A model generated the notes under the pieces. The model did not search any database. It was not told the DNA's origin and saw only the letters and a list, made by a program, of their open reading frames with translations. The translations under genes were made by a program, and so were the position numbers. Positions 13,890 to 20,589 of a stretch of 20,589 bases of DNA are shown here, piece after piece. How positions within the stretch are numbered: the stretch's first letter is position 1; every line of letters begins with the position of its first letter. The stretch covers positions 1 to 20,589 of IMG/VR virus record IMGVR_UViG_3300025698_000076; one strand, written 5' to 3'. This stretch comes from a virus.

Positions 13890-15153
13890 AACTGACCTAC
13901 GGTTTAAGGTAAACGAAATTTTCCGCTGGAATTACAACAGTGACAAAAAAGTTTGTTTAAATCGTGGTGGTACGAGTTCAGGCAAGACTTATTCAATCAA
14001 TCATATTGCTTTGAATTGGTTACTAACTGGATCAGCTGGTCAAGCTGAGGTTTGGGGAGTTGATGAATCTGGGATTTTTACGGTAGCTCGTAAGTTCGGG
14101 ACTTCTTTACGTGTTTCGGTTATGCGTGATTTTGAGACAATCGCTCTTCATTACGGACTATTGCACAAGATTAAAAGAAATAAGAACGAAAGGACTTATA
14201 CGTTCGGGAAAAGAGTAGTTGAGTTTATCGGGGTTGATGACGTGACAAAGGTTGCCAAAGGGCCAAGAAGACAGCACTTATACATGAATGAATGCGACGA
14301 GTTTACTTTGCGTGACTTTGAACAACTTGCTTTGCGTACCAACAAAAGAATATTTATTGATTTTAATCCTGACGATGAAGACTGCTGGATGAATGTTGAA
14401 ATAGAGAATAAGCGTTTTCATCTTAAAAAAGATGTAGATGTGTTTATTTCCACATATAAGCACAATTTAGCTTTTTTAAGCCAAAACACAGTTGAAGAAA
14501 TTGAATACTTACAAGAATCTAACCCGATGGCTTGGGCGGTCTACGGACTTGGTCAGTATGGGCGAATCAAAGGACGTATTTTTGAGAACTTTGAGGTAAT
14601 ACCAGACATTCCAGATGGTGCTAAGTTCCACGGACGTGGCTTGGATTTTGGGTTTACTAACTCATACACTTCATTGGTTGATATTTGGCAATATAACAAG
14701 GGTGTTGTCTGGGATGAGCTTTTATATGAGCGTGGGTTGCTTAACCGTGATATTCATGCACGAATGGAACAACTGGAGCTTGAAAAGTATTCTTTAATTG
14801 TAGCTGATTCAGCAGAACCAAAAACAATCGAGGAGCTAACTAGGTTTGGTTGGTCAATAGTGCCGTGTTCAAAAGGAAAAGACAGTGTGCGTAGACGTAT
14901 TGATGTTGCTCAAGGTATGAAGATTTATATTACCGCTAGAAGCCAGAACTTGATCCGTGAGATGAAGAAATTCAGATGGGCGGAAGACAGAAACGGTGTA
15001 AGTCTAAAACAACCAGTCAAAAAAGACGATCATGCCATTGATGCTGCTTTGTACGGAACGGATCACTTCATGGGCCTTCCCAATGTTGCAAAGAAATTTC
15101 AAAGTTCTAAATCTAATTCTGGTCTTGCTGGTATACGAAACAAACGATTTTGA
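13876..15153 (+). CDS. Terminase large subunit
   Basis: The 425-aa packaging motor has an ATPase and a nuclease domain. Walker A is GGTSSGKT (31-38). The Walker B-like strand is LYMNECDE (135-142), with E139 as likely catalytic base. FNP (163-165) is the conserved coupling motif. The nuclease shows D247 (RGLDFG), D311 (IVADSAEP) and the cluster KKDDHAIDA (382-390), matching the acidic residues of the RNase H-like fold. Length is normal for the Terminase_3 type. The start overlaps the small subunit by 14 nt. The stop is TGA. Packaging strategy (pac or cos) is not visible. Confidence 0.95.
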   Translation: MTKNKTDLRFKVNEIFRWNYNSDKKVCLNRGGTSSGKTYSINHIALNWLLTGSAGQAEVWGVDESGIFTVARKFGTSLRVSVMRDFETIALHYGLLHKIKRNKNERTYTFGKRVVEFIGVDDVTKVAKGPRRQHLYMNECDEFTLRDFEQLALRTNKRIFIDFNPDDEDCWMNVEIENKRFHLKKDVDVFISTYKHNLAFLSQNTVEEIEYLQESNPMAWAVYGLGQYGRIKGRIFENFEVIPDIPDGAKFHGRGLDFGFTNSYTSLVDIWQYNKGVVWDELLYERGLLNRDIHARMEQLELEKYSLIVADSAEPKTIEELTRFGWSIVPCSKGKDSVRRRIDVAQGMKIYITARSQNLIREMKKFRWAEDRNGVSLKQPVKKDDHAIDAALYGTDHFMGLPNVAKKFQSSKSNSGLAGIRNKRF

Positions 15154-15200
15154 CACTCAAGCAAAAACCATACAAAATATTATTGAATAATCCAAAATCA

Positions 15201-17309
15201 ATGCTCGAAAAATTAAAAGCAGTTATAAGAAAAGCATTAAGAACAAACGAAGTTGAGTTGGGAGCTTCTGGGACTGTGATACACAGCGGATACATTACCA
15301 ATGATTATATTACCGAACTAACACACCCACAGTCGGTTGATGTGTACGATCAAATGCGAAAATCAGACGCAACGGTTCAAGCGGTTCTAAAGGTTAACAA
15401 GCTCCCGATTCTTGGTAGCGATTTTTATATTGATATTGAGGGCGATGACAAAAAAAGTATTGAAATACAAGAGTTCATTTCTGACGCTATGTTTAACAAG
15501 ATCAAGTTCAAGACAAGTTTCTTACCGCAAGCTTTGTTGATGTTTGATTTCGGGTTCATGTGCTTTGAAAAAGTCTTTGCACTCGATGAAAACAATAAAT
15601 ATTATTACAAAACTTTAGCTCCGAGATTACCAGTTTCATTGGATAAATGGAAACAAACGGAGGGCGACGAAGAAGCTGGAATGTTTCAGTCTGGGTATAA
15701 AAACGACAGATATGTAAGCAGTCACTTAATACCATCGTGGAAACTGGTTCGGTTTGCTTTAAATCAGGAGGGCGATAACTACGAGGGAACAAGTTTGTTG
15801 CGTTCAGCGTATAAGTCTTGGTACTACAAAAGTAATTTAGAAAAGATTGGAGCAATAGCCGCAGAACGTGGATCAGCTGGTTTGCCTTTATTAGAACAAG
15901 AGAAAGGTGGTCGACCAATGGACGAAGCCGAAGCGGACAAAATGAACGAGATCATGGAAAGCGTAAGAGCGAACGCTTCGTCATACATAACTACACCTGC
16001 TGGCTATAAGTTTAGTTTTGCGACTCCAGGCGGTGCTTTTGATTTTCATCCTCAGCTACATTATCACGACAGACAGATTGCAGAGTCAGTTTTGGCACAG
16101 TTTATCAAGACAGGCGGTGAGGGTTCGAGCGGTGGGTACGCTCAAAACAAAATAGACATACAGTTGTTTCTTTTGTCGTTGACTCAGTACGCTAATTATA
16201 TTTGCGGACGTATCGACGAATTAATGATTAAGGAGTTGGTTGATCTTAACTTTGATAATGTTGAGTTTTATCCAAAAATGAAGTTCAAGCCGATTGAGCT
16301 ACGAGATATGACAACTTTTAGTGAATCACTAGAGAGATTAGTAAACAGCGGAACACTAACCGCAGACGTTGACGTTGAGAACTTAGTTCGTGGCGAAATG
16401 GGGTTACCAAACATTGAAGAAAAAGAAATAATCGCACCAAAACCAAATGATTCAAAGTTGTCTATTTCACTTGATAGCCAAAAAAAAAAGTTAGCAGTCA
16501 GTAAACAAGATACGTTTAGGGATTTAACGCTTGCGGAAGAAAAGCTTGATCTTGACGCTTACCGTAGCCAGTTCGAAAAAGGAGAAAAAGAAATATCTGA
16601 TACGGTTGCGATAATGGGTGCGGCTCTTCTATCTGATATAATGAAACGATCAAAAGCGTATTATAACGGTGAGAAGTTTGGAAAATTGGACGATAAAGTA
16701 AAAGAAGTGATCAAGACAAATACAAAAAAACTATCTGAACAACAACTAGAGCAATACGAATTTGGGAAGACTCAAGCGGTTAACGAGATTGGTGTGTCTG
16801 GTCGTATCGCTACACCAAAAGAAGTGAAACAAGTTGCCAAAGACACAGCGGTACTTGAAGCGAATAAATTACAGCAAGATCTAGAAAGTTCGGCACAATT
16901 CACAGTCAACAGCGCAAAACAAAAAGGTGCAAAGGTTACTGAGTCAATGCAAGCGGTGAAGTCTGGTCTTGATGTTATTGTAGCACGTCAAGCAATGTTA
17001 TTTGGAGGACTTCAAACGAGTTCAATGATCAACAAAGCAAAACGAGACGTTCACAATGAATACAAAAGTTTAATAAGTTTTGAGCAATATAGTGCGATCA
17101 TTGATAGCCGAACGAGTGGTATTTGTAGGTCGCTTGATAATCGAGTTGATAAGGTCGGAAACTTGCCAGTGCCACCATTACACGGAAATTGTAGATCAAC
17201 GCTTGTGAGCGTCATGAAAACTCAAGATCCGCAGCCAGAGTTTAATCCAGTACCTAAATCAGTAGAAGAAAAGATTTCGGTTGATCCGTTTAAAACAAAG
17301 GCAATCTGA
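15201..17309 (+). CDS. Portal protein fused to a MuF-like head morphogenesis domain
   Basis: A single 702-aa frame carries two head functions. Roughly the first 420 residues resemble Mu gp29-type portals (SDATVQAVLKVNKLPILGSD near the start, LLMFDFGFMCFEKV, a segment with SWKLVRFALNQEGDNYEGTS, and AESVLAQFIKTGGEGSSGG). The last 70 carry the MuF/SPP1 gp7 signature: IDSRTSGICRSLDNRVDKVG, then PPLHGNCRSTLVSV, with H near 661 and two cysteines. Between them lies a helical, charged linker. Portal forms the twelve-fold gate for DNA, while MuF-type proteins are minor head proteins. I prefer ATG 15201, 47 nt after the terminase stop. A TTG at 15150 would overlap that stop and add 17 residues. The 3' end overlaps a leftward gene by 20 nt. 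Confidence 0.87.
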   Translation: MLEKLKAVIRKALRTNEVELGASGTVIHSGYITNDYITELTHPQSVDVYDQMRKSDATVQAVLKVNKLPILGSDFYIDIEGDDKKSIEIQEFISDAMFNKIKFKTSFLPQALLMFDFGFMCFEKVFALDENNKYYYKTLAPRLPVSLDKWKQTEGDEEAGMFQSGYKNDRYVSSHLIPSWKLVRFALNQEGDNYEGTSLLRSAYKSWYYKSNLEKIGAIAAERGSAGLPLLEQEKGGRPMDEAEADKMNEIMESVRANASSYITTPAGYKFSFATPGGAFDFHPQLHYHDRQIAESVLAQFIKTGGEGSSGGYAQNKIDIQLFLLSLTQYANYICGRIDELMIKELVDLNFDNVEFYPKMKFKPIELRDMTTFSESLERLVNSGTLTADVDVENLVRGEMGLPNIEEKEIIAPKPNDSKLSISLDSQKKKLAVSKQDTFRDLTLAEEKLDLDAYRSQFEKGEKEISDTVAIMGAALLSDIMKRSKAYYNGEKFGKLDDKVKEVIKTNTKKLSEQQLEQYEFGKTQAVNEIGVSGRIATPKEVKQVAKDTAVLEANKLQQDLESSAQFTVNSAKQKGAKVTESMQAVKSGLDVIVARQAMLFGGLQTSSMINKAKRDVHNEYKSLISFEQYSAIIDSRTSGICRSLDNRVDKVGNLPVPPLHGNCRSTLVSVMKTQDPQPEFNPVPKSVEEKISVDPFKTKAI

Positions 17310-17742
17310 TGACATGGATAGATAAAAACAATAGGCTTAAAAAAGAGAACAAAACAAATGAGTAATTAAAAATATTAGTTAATTCGTCTACTGATTTCCT
17401 TTTTTTTAAAATACTTTCACTTTCATGGTTCTCTTTGGTTGAACTGTAATTTTCGTCCCATATTAATATGTCTTTTTCGTAGAGATTGATACATGCCTTG
17501 GTGTGTAAAAATAATAATAAGCAGCATAAGAGGCAGGACACTAAAGAATAGTCAATGAACACACTCCTTTGCATGTCTGTTATAAAAATAATTACGCAAA
17601 ATATAAAAGATATTAACGAGCAAGTTGAAGATAAATTGAATAAATATACTTCTTCTTCGCTTAAGCCTTTTGTTAATTTTGACCGATGGTCATTGTAATG
17701 TTTCCACTCTATTTTCTGAATATCGGTTAGTTGTTTTTTCAT
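17290..17742 (-). CDS. Leftward membrane protein with three helices, cargo-type
   Basis: The frame runs against the head genes and its stop region overlaps the portal 3' end by 20 nt. From ATG 17742 it encodes 150 aa (an in-frame TTG at 17778 would add 12). A charged N-terminus of about 45 residues (MKKQLTDIQKIEWKHYNDHR) precedes three hydrophobic segments: FNLSSTCSLISFIFCVIIFI, YSLVSCLLCCLLLFLHT and YSFVLFSFLSLLFLSIHVI. Between the second and third is a charged loop of about 45 residues. The topology resembles small membrane effectors and superinfection-exclusion proteins, but no family is recognised. Upstream on the minus strand TTGACA and TATCGT are 17 nt apart, a possible promoter that would give a nearly leaderless mRNA. 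Confidence 0.68.
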   Translation of the reverse strand: MKKQLTDIQKIEWKHYNDHRSKLTKGLSEEEVYLFNLSSTCSLISFIFCVIIFITDMQRSVFIDYSLVSCLLCCLLLFLHTKACINLYEKDILIWDENYSSTKENHESESILKKRKSVDELTNIFNYSFVLFSFLSLLFLSIHVIRLPLF

Positions 17743-17807
17743 TGCTTCGACGATATTAAAGGCGGTATCGGTTGTCAATAGTTACACCTTATTAAAATAT
17801 TTAATTA

Positions 17808-17818
17808 TTGACGCTCAA
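17808..17818 (+). promoter_or_regulatory. TTGACGCTCAA motif, copy 2
   Basis: Identical to the motif at 4917-4927 and placed 35 nt before ATG 17843. It lies in the only gap that could hold a promoter for the protease-capsid genes, since the leftward cargo gene interrupts the transcription unit here. Confidence 0.35.
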
Positions 17819-17842
17819 AACATTTAATAACAAAATATAATC

Positions 17843-19018
17843 ATGAATAATAAAAAAGTGAATCTATCAAGCAATCAAGAAGCGATGTTGTCTGACAAGT
17901 GGACGGACGTTATCAGGGTTGGTAATTGGGAGAACTCATACAAAGATTTTCGGATCGTTGCTGGTGATCTTTCTACAATGATGGAGAACTTTAATTCTAA
18001 CGTGCTTCGTCTTGATCAGGGTGAAGTTCCGTTTAATTTTTCACATCATTCCACTAAAGATGCTGCTGGTTGGATTGAGTCACTGCGCATTGAAGCCGAG
18101 GTGTTGCAAGCCAAAGTCCGTTGGACATCTAAAGGGAGACAAAAAATTGAAGACGAACAATTTAAATACGTTTCCGCTGAAATCGCCATGAATTACTTGG
18201 AAGATGAAAGCGGTGCAAAACATGGAATGACCTTAACTGGTGCAGCACTAACTAATATTCCCTTTGTCCGAGGTATGAAAGCCGTCGCACTGAGCGAAAA
18301 TAGTAAAGAAGCTGATTTATATATTTTTAATTCAAATAATCGAATGCAAAAGTTCAAAGAACTGATGGCTAAATTTTCAGACAAAGAAACGATTACAAGT
18401 CTTGAACTCGCAACAATTAAAGGTGCGTTTGTTATGCTATCCGATGAGGAACAAGCAGAAACAAAACCAGAGGTTGATGCAGTCGAAGCTAAAATCAAAT
18501 CTGAAACTGAGGAAAAAGCCGACGAAGAAGAAACAACTGACGAAGCTGCTGACGTAGTAGTTGAAGAAGTTGCGGAAGCTGAAGCGGAGGTTGAGTTGTC
18601 AAATACTCAAGAAAACAAAGTATTAGAAACAACTCGAAGTGAAGTTGTAACTCTAAACGCTCGTATTATCGAACTTGAAAAAAACGAACTTGATCGGAAC
18701 GTAAGTTCTGAACTCAATTCACTCGTTTTAAGCGGTCAAATTCTACAAAAGGAGGTAGCAGCAAACAAAACGCTTGCTATGAACCTAAACGAATCTAATC
18801 GGACACAGTTTCTTGATATACTCAAAAATCGTGAAAAGGTTATCGCACTAGGCGAAGTTATCGGTCACGGAAATGACAATTCTGATATCGAAGCAAGTTC
18901 AAAAAACAAAACGGATGATACAGAATCTATCCAAGTATTGGCAAAAGAATTGCAAAAAACAATGAATTTATCGGTCGATGATTCAGTTTTTGAAGCAATG
19001 AGACAACTTAAAAAATAA
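17843..19018 (+). CDS. Prohead protease of the Mu gpI type, fused to a scaffold region
   Basis: The 391-aa protein combines a maturation protease with a scaffold. Residues about 20-160 match the phage I-like pattern: PFNFSHHSTKDAAGWIESLR (64-82), LQAKVRWTSKGRQKI, FKYVSAEI (107-114) and GAALTNIPFVRGMKAVAL. H68 or H69 and S111 are candidate catalytic residues. Residues about 200-254 are extremely acidic (EETTDEAADVVVEEVAEAEA), followed by a helical tail (RSEVVTLNARIIELEKNELD). This is how scaffold proteins look and is comparable to Mu, where gpI overlaps the gpZ scaffold. The scaffold should guide capsid assembly and then be cut away. ATG 17843 has a TATAATC leader. Confidence 0.82.
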   Translation: MNNKKVNLSSNQEAMLSDKWTDVIRVGNWENSYKDFRIVAGDLSTMMENFNSNVLRLDQGEVPFNFSHHSTKDAAGWIESLRIEAEVLQAKVRWTSKGRQKIEDEQFKYVSAEIAMNYLEDESGAKHGMTLTGAALTNIPFVRGMKAVALSENSKEADLYIFNSNNRMQKFKELMAKFSDKETITSLELATIKGAFVMLSDEEQAETKPEVDAVEAKIKSETEEKADEEETTDEAADVVVEEVAEAEAEVELSNTQENKVLETTRSEVVTLNARIIELEKNELDRNVSSELNSLVLSGQILQKEVAANKTLAMNLNESNRTQFLDILKNREKVIALGEVIGHGNDNSDIEASSKNKTDDTESIQVLAKELQKTMNLSVDDSVFEAMRQLKK

Positions 19019-19043
19019 TTACTAAACAAACTTAAACATGGCT
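19017..19043 (+). repeat. Duplicated leader, copy 1 (before decoration gene)
   Basis: A 27-nt segment (AATTACTAAAC... to ...TTAAACATGGCT) spans the leader and first codons of the decoration gene. It is identical to 19438-19464 except for one base (C instead of A at its eleventh position). It ends at the second codon of the gene and contains no Shine-Dalgarno. Confidence 0.85.
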
Positions 19044-19430
19044 ACAGGAGTAATCACATTACCAAGTATCACAAAAACAGTAACAATCGACACAGACCTA
19101 TCCGCTGCAGCTGGTCTTGCAGTAACTTTTGACGGTTCAGACGACGGAGTTGTAAACCTTTTGGCTGCTGCTACGTCAGTTCCATTCGTTCTATATAGCG
19201 GAGGTAACGGAGCAACAACTGCTACAACTGGCACGATCGTTGTCTCTGGAGGTGCAGAAGTAACTATCGGTGGAACAGTCGCAGCAGGTGACAAACTTAC
19301 AGCTACAACAGCTGGTAAATTCATCACTACTACAACCGACGCTGATAACTACGGAGCTATTGCTTTGATCGCTGGTGTTGCCAACGATAAAATTTCGGTT
19401 CTTGTCGTACAAGGAATGATCGCAGCTTAA
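19038..19430 (+). CDS. Capsid decoration (cement) protein, DUF2190-like
   Basis: The 130-aa protein is almost uncharged and rich in A, T, G and V. It has short beta strands (VTFDGSDDGVVNLLA), then the pattern VTIGGTVAAGDKLTATTAGK and NYGAIALIAGVANDKISVLV. This resembles the small DUF2190 capsid cement proteins that sit on the head surface and stabilise it. Position between protease and major capsid protein fits. Its leader is a near-exact copy of the capsid gene leader, suggesting the two are made in matching, high amounts. Confidence 0.72.
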   Translation: MATGVITLPSITKTVTIDTDLSAAAGLAVTFDGSDDGVVNLLAAATSVPFVLYSGGNGATTATTGTIVVSGGAEVTIGGTVAAGDKLTATTAGKFITTTTDADNYGAIALIAGVANDKISVLVVQGMIAA

Positions 19431-19437
19431 TTAATAT

Positions 19438-19464
19438 AATTACTAAAAAAACTTAAACATGGCT
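19438..19464 (+). repeat. Duplicated leader, copy 2 (before capsid gene)
   Basis: Differs from 19017-19043 by a single base over 27 nt. It lies in the leader and first codons of the major capsid gene, with ATG at the same place in the repeat. Confidence 0.85.
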
Positions 19465-20421
19465 CCAATTAAAGTAGATAACGTAAGACAGGACAAACTA
19501 GTGTCCAACGTACTGTTGGCACGAACAAACGCTGACATGTATCTTGCAGACATATTTCTTCCAACAATCCGAGTCAAAAACGACTCAGGTGACATTGCCC
19601 AATGGGGTGACGCTCATATGAGATCATACGATCTAAAACGATCACTTCACGACACTAGTCTTCACTATGTAGAAGTTGAAATCGGTGAAACTATCAAGTA
19701 CAACATAAGTCAGTTTGACGTGACTCATAAAGTAGTAAATATTTTGGTAGAGCAAGCCGAAGACCCTTTTAATCTTTTTGCTCAATACGCTATTTCAGCT
19801 CGCGAAATTGTTAAATTGAACCGAGATATTGCATTGGCTACTCAGTTGACTAGTACGGCTGTTCTTACTAACAACGAAACACTATCTGGTACTGATCAAT
19901 GGAGTGATTACACTAACTCAAAACCAAAAACTCAAATTGACAGTGCTATTGACTCAGTTGAGCTTGCTATCGGAAAAGAAGCAAATTCAATCTATTTCTC
20001 AAAATCGGTTGCAACCAAATTGCGTAACCATCCTGATTATATCAACCTTTACAACGGTTCAAACGGAACTGTTCCAGGTGGTGTTCCTCAAACAGCTTTT
20101 GTTCAATTGATGAAAGATGCTCATGGTTTTGAAAACGTATTTATCGGAAAAACTGTTAAAATTACTTCTAAGAAAGGGCAAGCAGTAACTCGGGACTATG
20201 TATTTGGTAAAGACTGTGTAGTTTTCTACCGTGCAGCTGCTCCAGCAATTATGGAACCATCTTTTGGTTATAGTTTTGTTCCATCTACTGGTGGTCTTAA
20301 AACAAAAACATGGTTCGACGAAGATTCTCAATTATTTTACAAAGTACAAGCTGCTTTGCCATTCGATGACAAAATCTTGATGCCAGACGCTGCTTTCTTA
20401 TTCAAAAATGCAATTGCTTAA
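19459..20421 (+). CDS. Major capsid protein
   Basis: The 320-aa protein is expected to adopt the HK97 fold and build the head. The pattern is that of gpT-like and related capsid proteins. The N-terminal arm (MAPIKVDNVRQDKLVSNVLL) is followed by YLADIFLPTIRVKNDSGDIA, a strand/helix mix with IALATQLTSTAVL, a spine-like helix (KTQIDSAIDSVELAIGKEAN) and a C-terminal beta segment (AAAPAIMEPSFGYSFV, TKTWFDEDSQLFYKVQAALP). Length and place after protease and decoration genes agree with this. No extra delta domain is evident beyond the protease gene's scaffold. ATG 19459 has the duplicated strong leader. Confidence 0.85.
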   Translation: MAPIKVDNVRQDKLVSNVLLARTNADMYLADIFLPTIRVKNDSGDIAQWGDAHMRSYDLKRSLHDTSLHYVEVEIGETIKYNISQFDVTHKVVNILVEQAEDPFNLFAQYAISAREIVKLNRDIALATQLTSTAVLTNNETLSGTDQWSDYTNSKPKTQIDSAIDSVELAIGKEANSIYFSKSVATKLRNHPDYINLYNGSNGTVPGGVPQTAFVQLMKDAHGFENVFIGKTVKITSKKGQAVTRDYVFGKDCVVFYRAAAPAIMEPSFGYSFVPSTGGLKTKTWFDEDSQLFYKVQAALPFDDKILMPDAAFLFKNAIA

Positions 20422-20432
20422 TTAATCAAAAA

Positions 20433-20589
20433 ATGGCTCGAAAAAAGAAACAATCAGAAACGAAAGTTGAAAATCAACCAGAGACAAAAGTTGTCGAAAT
20501 CAAAACTGAATCAGTCGCAAAGACTGGTTCGGTTGCGGTTCTTGCCAACGCTATACGACACAACGGTCGATTTTACGCTAAAGGTTGTG
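20433..20589 (+). CDS. Start of next head gene, cut by the window edge
   Basis: ATG 20433 follows TTAATCAAAAA, 11 nt after the capsid stop. It opens a frame that is still open at the right edge after 52 codons. The N-terminus is very basic and polar (MARKKKQSETKVENQPETKV), then KTGSVAVLANAIRHNGRFYA. Position after the capsid gene suggests a head completion or connector protein, but the visible part is too short to assign. Confidence 0.7.
   Translation, partial: MARKKKQSETKVENQPETKVVEIKTESVAKTGSVAVLANAIRHNGRFYAKGC

Noticed and set aside
17765-17772. GTATCGGT, identical to one arm of the first hairpin of the structured RNA
   Set aside because: Only eight bases match, no complementary arm is present here, and the flanks differ. 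Chance is sufficient.
18744-18781. AAGGAGG followed by an in-frame ATG inside the protease/scaffold gene, as a possible internal scaffold start
   Set aside because: The sequence encodes QKEVAANK in the main frame and the genome otherwise does not use Shine-Dalgarno sites. A product starting here would also miss the acidic scaffold region.
1-20589. CRISPR array, tRNA genes, integrase or attachment sites
   Set aside because: No spaced direct repeats, no tRNA-like cloverleaf and no recombinase motifs were seen on either strand.

Overview
The window is a contiguous piece of a tailed double-stranded DNA phage (or prophage) genome. The DNA is AT-rich, almost fully coding, and nearly all on the + strand. 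The most likely host is a member of the Bacteroidota. Start codons lack Shine-Dalgarno sequences and are preceded by A-rich or TTAAAC-type leaders. The replication protein at 1898-2602 has the sequence pattern I associate with flavobacterial phages and prophages. One perfect and one near-perfect match to the Bacteroidota -7 promoter element (TAnnTTTG) lie in front of leftward genes. TAA and TGA both act as stops, so the genetic code is standard. No integrase, lysis gene, tRNA or CRISPR array is visible, so lifestyle cannot be settled from this window.

Layout. (1) 1-1731: end of an unknown gene, a beta-class N6-adenine DNA methyltransferase, a tiny membrane protein and an unknown 234-aa protein. 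(2) 1738-1882: a gene-free stretch that folds into a compact candidate RNA. It has two small hairpins and a long terminator hairpin whose apical loop is complementary to an upstream loop. (3) 1898-4283: replication module (winged-helix replication protein, CHC2 zinc-finger primase fragment, short DnaB-like helicase, two tiny ORFs). (4) 4260-4868: a leftward control region with a 46-aa helix-turn-helix protein, a 99-aa unknown protein, their promoter, a terminator and a cluster of operator-like repeats. (5) 4953-13368: siphovirus tail module: tail tube, tail assembly chaperone with a probable -1 frameshift, tape measure, distal tail protein, receptor-binding/fibre candidate and baseplate hub. 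A small leftward gene and a small membrane protein are inserted in it. (6) 13389-20589: packaging and head module: small and large terminase, a portal fused to a MuF-like domain, a leftward membrane-protein cargo gene, Mu gpI-like protease/scaffold, a decoration protein, the major capsid protein and the start of the next gene.

The structural genes form a working head-tail set. The terminase loads DNA through the portal-MuF protein into a shell of capsid and decoration proteins matured by the protease. The tail tube is measured by the tape measure with help from the G/GT chaperones and closed by distal tail, hub and fibre proteins. The head proteins look Mu-like while the tail is of the long non-contractile type. 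The most unusual signals are the structured RNA before the replication operon, the compact leftward regulatory cassette, the A9 frameshift site, the duplicated 27-bp leader in front of the decoration and capsid genes, and two leftward cargo-type genes.
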